Origin: a virus
Reading direction: 5' to 3' (one strand)
DNA length: 64,000 nucleotides
IMG/VR virus record: IMGVR_UViG_3300026521_000471
Location: 58,518 to 122,517 of that record
Shown here one piece after another: positions 60,997 to 64,000 of this stretch. Position 1 is the first letter of the stretch; every line of letters begins with the position of its first letter. The notes below the pieces were generated by a model, which saw nothing but the letters and a program-made list of their open reading frames with translations, was not told the DNA's origin and ran no database searches. A program made the position numbers and the translations under genes.

Positions 60997-61112
60997 TGTT
61001 AATTTTAGATATTATGACATATACAATCTTATTTATACCCATAGTATATTTGATAATTACTAAGGGTACAGATCATTCATTTATGGATAAGATTATAAAC
61101 CTCCGACGTTAA
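60996..61112 (+). CDS. Membrane peptide (38 aa)
   Basis: Start overlaps the previous stop (TAATG). Residues 5-22 are hydrophobic, then a short basic tail. Function unknown. Confidence 0.55.
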   Translation: MLILDIMTYTILFIPIVYLIITKGTDHSFMDKIINLRR

Positions 61113-61143
61113 AATTGTAAAATACCTTAAAAAGGTATAAATT

Positions 61144-61542
61144 TTGACAACAACAGATATTTTTTTAAACCCCTTAGAAGAAAAGTTTTATAAATCAGGA
61201 TTTGAATATTATAAAGAAGTAGGACATATCGATAATGAGATTTTAGAACCTCTTTCAGAATTAAATTCTATTAATGGCTTAGCTTCATTATATTCATGCC
61301 AATCTCATCCAGAAAAAAACATTAATAGCAGTTATTTAATAATAAAATTTTCGGAAGAATTAACATACCCCATCACAAATGCTATTTACGATATTAAAGA
61401 AAAATATAACTTGGAAATAGAATGGTATAACTCATGCTACTATAATTTTGAAACATCATATTTCATTGATAATGTTGTGATTATTAGAGGTGGAACTGAT
61501 TATAGATATTTTCAAGCTCTTTCTAATTTAATAATTGACTGA
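61144..61542 (+). CDS. Unknown protein (132 aa)
   Basis: TTG start behind AAAAGG. Acidic, Tyr-rich alpha/beta protein with C-Q-S-H near 56. Not recognised. Confidence 0.6.
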   Translation: MTTTDIFLNPLEEKFYKSGFEYYKEVGHIDNEILEPLSELNSINGLASLYSCQSHPEKNINSSYLIIKFSEELTYPITNAIYDIKEKYNLEIEWYNSCYYNFETSYFIDNVVIIRGGTDYRYFQALSNLIID

Positions 61543-61586
61543 TTTTTTTGTAAAATAAATTAAAAATGAATAAAAGGATAGAATTA

Positions 61587-61826
61587 ATGGCTAAAGAAAA
61601 TAATACTGAAGAGGTTATGAAAGTACAGATTTTTAATAATGTGTATGATTACAATCAATTATCAGACGACACAAAAAAAATGTTTATTTTACAGGATGAT
61701 ATAAGACGAGATTTAGCGTTTCATCACGCTAGAGCAGATGCAGCTCTAATGCATATTAGACAAAATTTAGAAGATTTAATTAAAAATGAAACCCCAATCG
61801 GTACAGTTGATAAAGGAGAAAAATAA
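61587..61826 (+). CDS. Small unknown protein (79 aa)
   Basis: ATG 61587 behind AAAGGA is preferred to the ATG at 61566. Acidic helical product. Shares one base with the next gene. Confidence 0.6.
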   Translation: MAKENNTEEVMKVQIFNNVYDYNQLSDDTKKMFILQDDIRRDLAFHHARADAALMHIRQNLEDLIKNETPIGTVDKGEK

Positions 61827-62152
61827 TGAGTAAAGTAAGAAAAGTTTATAAACTAATAGATAAATCGGTTATTTTAGGAACAGAATTAGAATCATCTGAA
61901 TCTACAATAACTGTTGGTACACCAGTAAGTTTAACACAAGTCGTTAATCCACAAACAGGAGAACCGGAGATCGCATTTTTACCAATGGATTTAATATTCG
62001 CTGATGTTCAAGATTCAAAAAATCATGTAACATTAAAACAATCTCATATTATGTGGGAAAAAGATATGGCTGATTTTCCAGCTTATGATGCAAACTATGT
62101 ACAAACAACAACTGGTATTGAGCCTGTTACATCTGGTATAATTAAGGGGTAA
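61826..62152 (+). CDS. Unknown protein (108 aa)
   Basis: Behind AAGGAG. Beta-rich, with a Pro/Asn-rich middle. Fifth gene of a coupled run of small genes. Not recognised. Confidence 0.6.
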   Translation: MSKVRKVYKLIDKSVILGTELESSESTITVGTPVSLTQVVNPQTGEPEIAFLPMDLIFADVQDSKNHVTLKQSHIMWEKDMADFPAYDANYVQTTTGIEPVTSGIIKG

Positions 62153-62155
62153 GTT

Positions 62156-62374
62156 ATGGTATTAACATTAGACGAAGCAAAAGCACATATTCAATATTAT
62201 AAAGTTGCACATCCAAATCATTTTAAAGATATTGGTGGTGAAAATATAACTGATGAAAAAATTGAAGAAGCTCTTAGAATTACTGAGGTTATTGCCGGTG
62301 GACTACCACAATCTGAAGATGAGATTTTTATAAATGAGTTAAAAAGAATTTGTAATGACACTCAACGAAGCTAA
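62156..62374 (+). CDS. Small unknown protein (72 aa)
   Basis: Acidic helical; its N-terminal layout (L-x-x-A-K...Y-K...P-x-x-F) is repeated in the next gene, suggesting tandem duplication. Overlaps it by 20 bases. Confidence 0.6.
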   Translation: MVLTLDEAKAHIQYYKVAHPNHFKDIGGENITDEKIEEALRITEVIAGGLPQSEDEIFINELKRICNDTQRS

Positions 62375-62609
62375 GCAATTTTATAGTAAATTTAAATCAA
62401 ATTATCCTGAGAAAATATTTTCATTATCTGCAAATATTGAATTATCAGATGATAAATTGGATACAGCTATTTTTTTAGCTGAACAATTTTGGTTAAGTGA
62501 AAATATATCAGAAGAATCGGCATTTGAAAAAGCATTAAATTTCTTAATTAAAGAATCAAGGAACGATACAAATGAAGAAACTAAAAGAGATCGAATTCAA
62601 AACAACTAA
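62355..62609 (+). CDS. Small unknown protein (84 aa), paralog of previous
   Basis: L-N-E-A-K-Q-F-Y...Y-P-E-K-I-F...S-D-D-K-L-D-T-A-I mirrors L-D-E-A-K-A-H-I...P-N-H-F-K...T-D-E-K-I-E-E-A-L upstream. Overlaps the next small gene. Confidence 0.6.
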   Translation: MTLNEAKQFYSKFKSNYPEKIFSLSANIELSDDKLDTAIFLAEQFWLSENISEESAFEKALNFLIKESRNDTNEETKRDRIQNN

Positions 62610-62697
62610 TGTAGAATCTTTTATTGAAGAATGTAGGACTTTAAAAATAAACTATGTAGGCATTATGAATTATTTAAGGACAGAGCATAATGGATAA
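62572..62697 (+). CDS. Small unknown protein (41 aa)
   Basis: Starts within the previous gene behind AAGGAACG; ends 8 bases into the NADAR gene. Lys/Glu-rich. Confidence 0.5.
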   Translation: MKKLKEIEFKTTNVESFIEECRTLKINYVGIMNYLRTEHNG

Positions 62698-63205
62698 ATT
62701 AACAGAACAATATCGACAAACAGATTCTCATTTTTATTTTTGGAATACTATATATTCGCAATGGTACACATCAAAAAATCAAATCAATGATAATGGTGTA
62801 AGCTATCCAAATGCTGAGAAATATATGATGGTTGCAAAAGCTAAACATTTCGATGATGATAAAATATTAGAAAAAATGTTAAAAACTGATAACCCAAAGG
62901 AAGTTAAAGCACTTGGTAGAAGGGTTAAAAATTTTAACGATGAAAGTTGGGATAAAGTTAAGGAAGATATTGTTACCAAAGCAAATTACCTTAAATTTAA
63001 ACAAAACTCAGATTTATTAAAGATACTCATGGAACATAAAGATTTAATTCTTGTAGAGGCTTCACCAGTTGATAAAATTTGGGGTATTGGTTTACATTTT
63101 TCCGATAATAAAGTACTGGATGAATCAAAATGGCGTGGAAAAAATCTACTAGGAAAATGTATAATGAAAGCTAGAGATTTAATATTAAAAGAAGAGGAAA
63201 AATAA
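62690..63205 (+). CDS. NADAR-domain protein (YbiA-like)
   Basis: 171 residues. HFYFWNTIYSQWY near 15-27, YPNAEKYMMVAKA near 44-56 and a late KIWGIGL near 140 fit the NADAR/YbiA fold. NADAR enzymes act on ADP-ribose linkages; T4's NADAR protein counters the DarT1 defence by removing ADP-ribose from DNA. Here it may protect guanine-modified phage DNA or recycle ADP-ribose, consistent with the NAD genes nearby. Confidence 0.85.
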   Translation: MDKLTEQYRQTDSHFYFWNTIYSQWYTSKNQINDNGVSYPNAEKYMMVAKAKHFDDDKILEKMLKTDNPKEVKALGRRVKNFNDESWDKVKEDIVTKANYLKFKQNSDLLKILMEHKDLILVEASPVDKIWGIGLHFSDNKVLDESKWRGKNLLGKCIMKARDLILKEEEK

Positions 63206-63208
63206 AAT

Positions 63209-64000
63209 ATGAGTAAAAAGAAAATTAAAGATTTAATTATTGGCACGGAAGCTAGAGATGCATTAGCACAAGGAGTAGAATCAGTTGTTAATGCAGTTGG
63301 TACTACACTTGGACCAAAAGGTCAAAATGTATTAATTGATAGTGGACATCCTATGGCACCTTCAACAATCACAAAGGACGGTGTAACAGTTATTAGAAAT
63401 CTTCAGTTATCAGATTATACAGAAAATTTAGCAGTAAAAATTCTAAGACAAGCATCAGAAAAAACTGTTGATGAGTGCGGTGACGGTACAACTACTACTG
63501 CTATTTTGGGTGGAGCAATTTATACAGAAGGCCTTAAGCATTTAGCAAGTGGAGCTAATCCCGTTATGATTAAAAGAGGTATTGATAAAGTAGTTAGTAA
63601 ACTAATTGAATCTCTTGATAATATTAAAGTTGATGTGACTACTGATGATCAAATTAGAAATGTCGCGACAATTTCTGCTAATGGTGATGAAGAAATTGGT
63701 AGTCTAATTGTTCAAGCTATGGATAAAGTTGGGAAAGATGGAGTTATTACTGTTGAAAATGGTAAATCTATGAATGATGAATTAGAAACAACTGATGGAA
63801 TGAAAATTGATAGAGGATTTGCTAGTGCATACTTTGTTACTAATCCTGAAAAAAATATCGCTGAATTACAAAATCCATTAATTCTTGTTACTGATTATGA
63901 ATTCCAAACAGCAAATGATGTTGTTCCACTTTTAGAAGCAGCACATAGTAAATCAAGACCATTATTAATTATCTCTGAAGGTGGAAGTGCAGAAGCATTA
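63209..64000 (+). CDS. groEL: GroEL chaperonin (5' part)
   Basis: 264 residues to the window edge. VVNAVGTTLGPKGQNVLID near 26-44, DGVTVIRN near 56, CGDGTTTTAIL near 92 (nucleotide-binding D-G-T-T-T), G-A-N-P-V-M-I-K-R-G-I-D and the apical domain follow the Hsp60 pattern. Some large phages carry their own GroEL for capsid or polymerase folding. GGAA ribosome site; the end is outside the window. Confidence 0.93.
   Translation, partial: MSKKKIKDLIIGTEARDALAQGVESVVNAVGTTLGPKGQNVLIDSGHPMAPSTITKDGVTVIRNLQLSDYTENLAVKILRQASEKTVDECGDGTTTTAILGGAIYTEGLKHLASGANPVMIKRGIDKVVSKLIESLDNIKVDVTTDDQIRNVATISANGDEEIGSLIVQAMDKVGKDGVITVENGKSMNDELETTDGMKIDRGFASAYFVTNPEKNIAELQNPLILVTDYEFQTANDVVPLLEAAHSKSRPLLIISEGGSAEAL

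Overview
The window looks like part of a large, AT-rich genome of a tailed phage that infects a Campylobacterota (epsilonproteobacterial) host. Phage character comes from the dense one-strand layout of small unknown genes, a PAAR spike-tip protein, a T5-type endolysin, homing endonucleases, a phage-type RNA ligase and about two dozen tRNA genes. The host guess rests mainly on promoters: at least a dozen gaps carry TTTAAG, about 10 T-rich bases, then GTATAAT, the arrangement known for Campylobacter/Helicobacter sigma-70, with no usual -35 box. All genes point right except two homing endonucleases.

Layout. 1-4.9 kb: the end of a repetitive, probably structural protein, a TelA-like gene and unknown genes. 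4.9-9.2 kb: a P-loop kinase, a miniature family-B polymerase-like protein, a nucleotidyltransferase-fold protein and small unknowns. 9.2-13.9 kb: mostly non-coding, with tRNAs, long inverted-repeat RNA elements, a circularly permuted tRNA-Leu(UAA) gene and a homing endonuclease. 14-18.9 kb: a cytidylyltransferase-cupin fusion, a lipoprotein, an isolated acceptor/T-arm minihelix and a full chemoreceptor (MCP) with a CZB zinc domain. 19.3-20.6 kb: another structured non-coding block. 20.6-22.1 kb: spike-tip region. 22.1-25.3 kb: main tRNA array, including initiator tRNA-fMet, with small-ORF/hairpin cassettes before tRNA groups. 25.3-32 kb: BFD-like protein, endolysin, RNA ligase-NMNAT fusion, secreted endonuclease I and HNH endonuclease. 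32-38 kb: QueD, a SLOG protein and a complete aspartyl-tRNA synthetase. 39-55 kb: a 7-deazaguanine/DNA-modification region with four DpdA-like transglycosylases, QueE, a QueD-like protein, two glycosyltransferase-like proteins, a radical SAM enzyme, an FAD oxidoreductase and an SDR. 56-64 kb: nicotinate phosphoribosyltransferase, diguanylate cyclase, nucleotidyltransferase, a deoxyribosyltransferase-like protein, NADAR and the start of GroEL.

How the parts may work together (inference). QueD and QueE would supply a 7-deazaguanine precursor and the DpdA paralogs would insert it into phage DNA; nearby glycosyltransferase and radical SAM genes could decorate the base. The nicotinate phosphoribosyltransferase and NMNAT domain could rebuild NAD+, and NADAR could remove ADP-ribose, which fits resistance to NAD-consuming or ADP-ribosylating defences. 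The tRNAs, AspRS and GroEL support translation and folding late in infection. The chemoreceptor, the GGDEF protein and the secreted nuclease suggest the phage also alters host behaviour.

Most unusual observations: the permuted tRNA gene with complementary leader and trailer; the surrounding family of long-stem RNAs with T-arm modules; a C-terminal P-E-x-x-[I/L] ending shared by seven otherwise dissimilar proteins; and the four DpdA paralogs.
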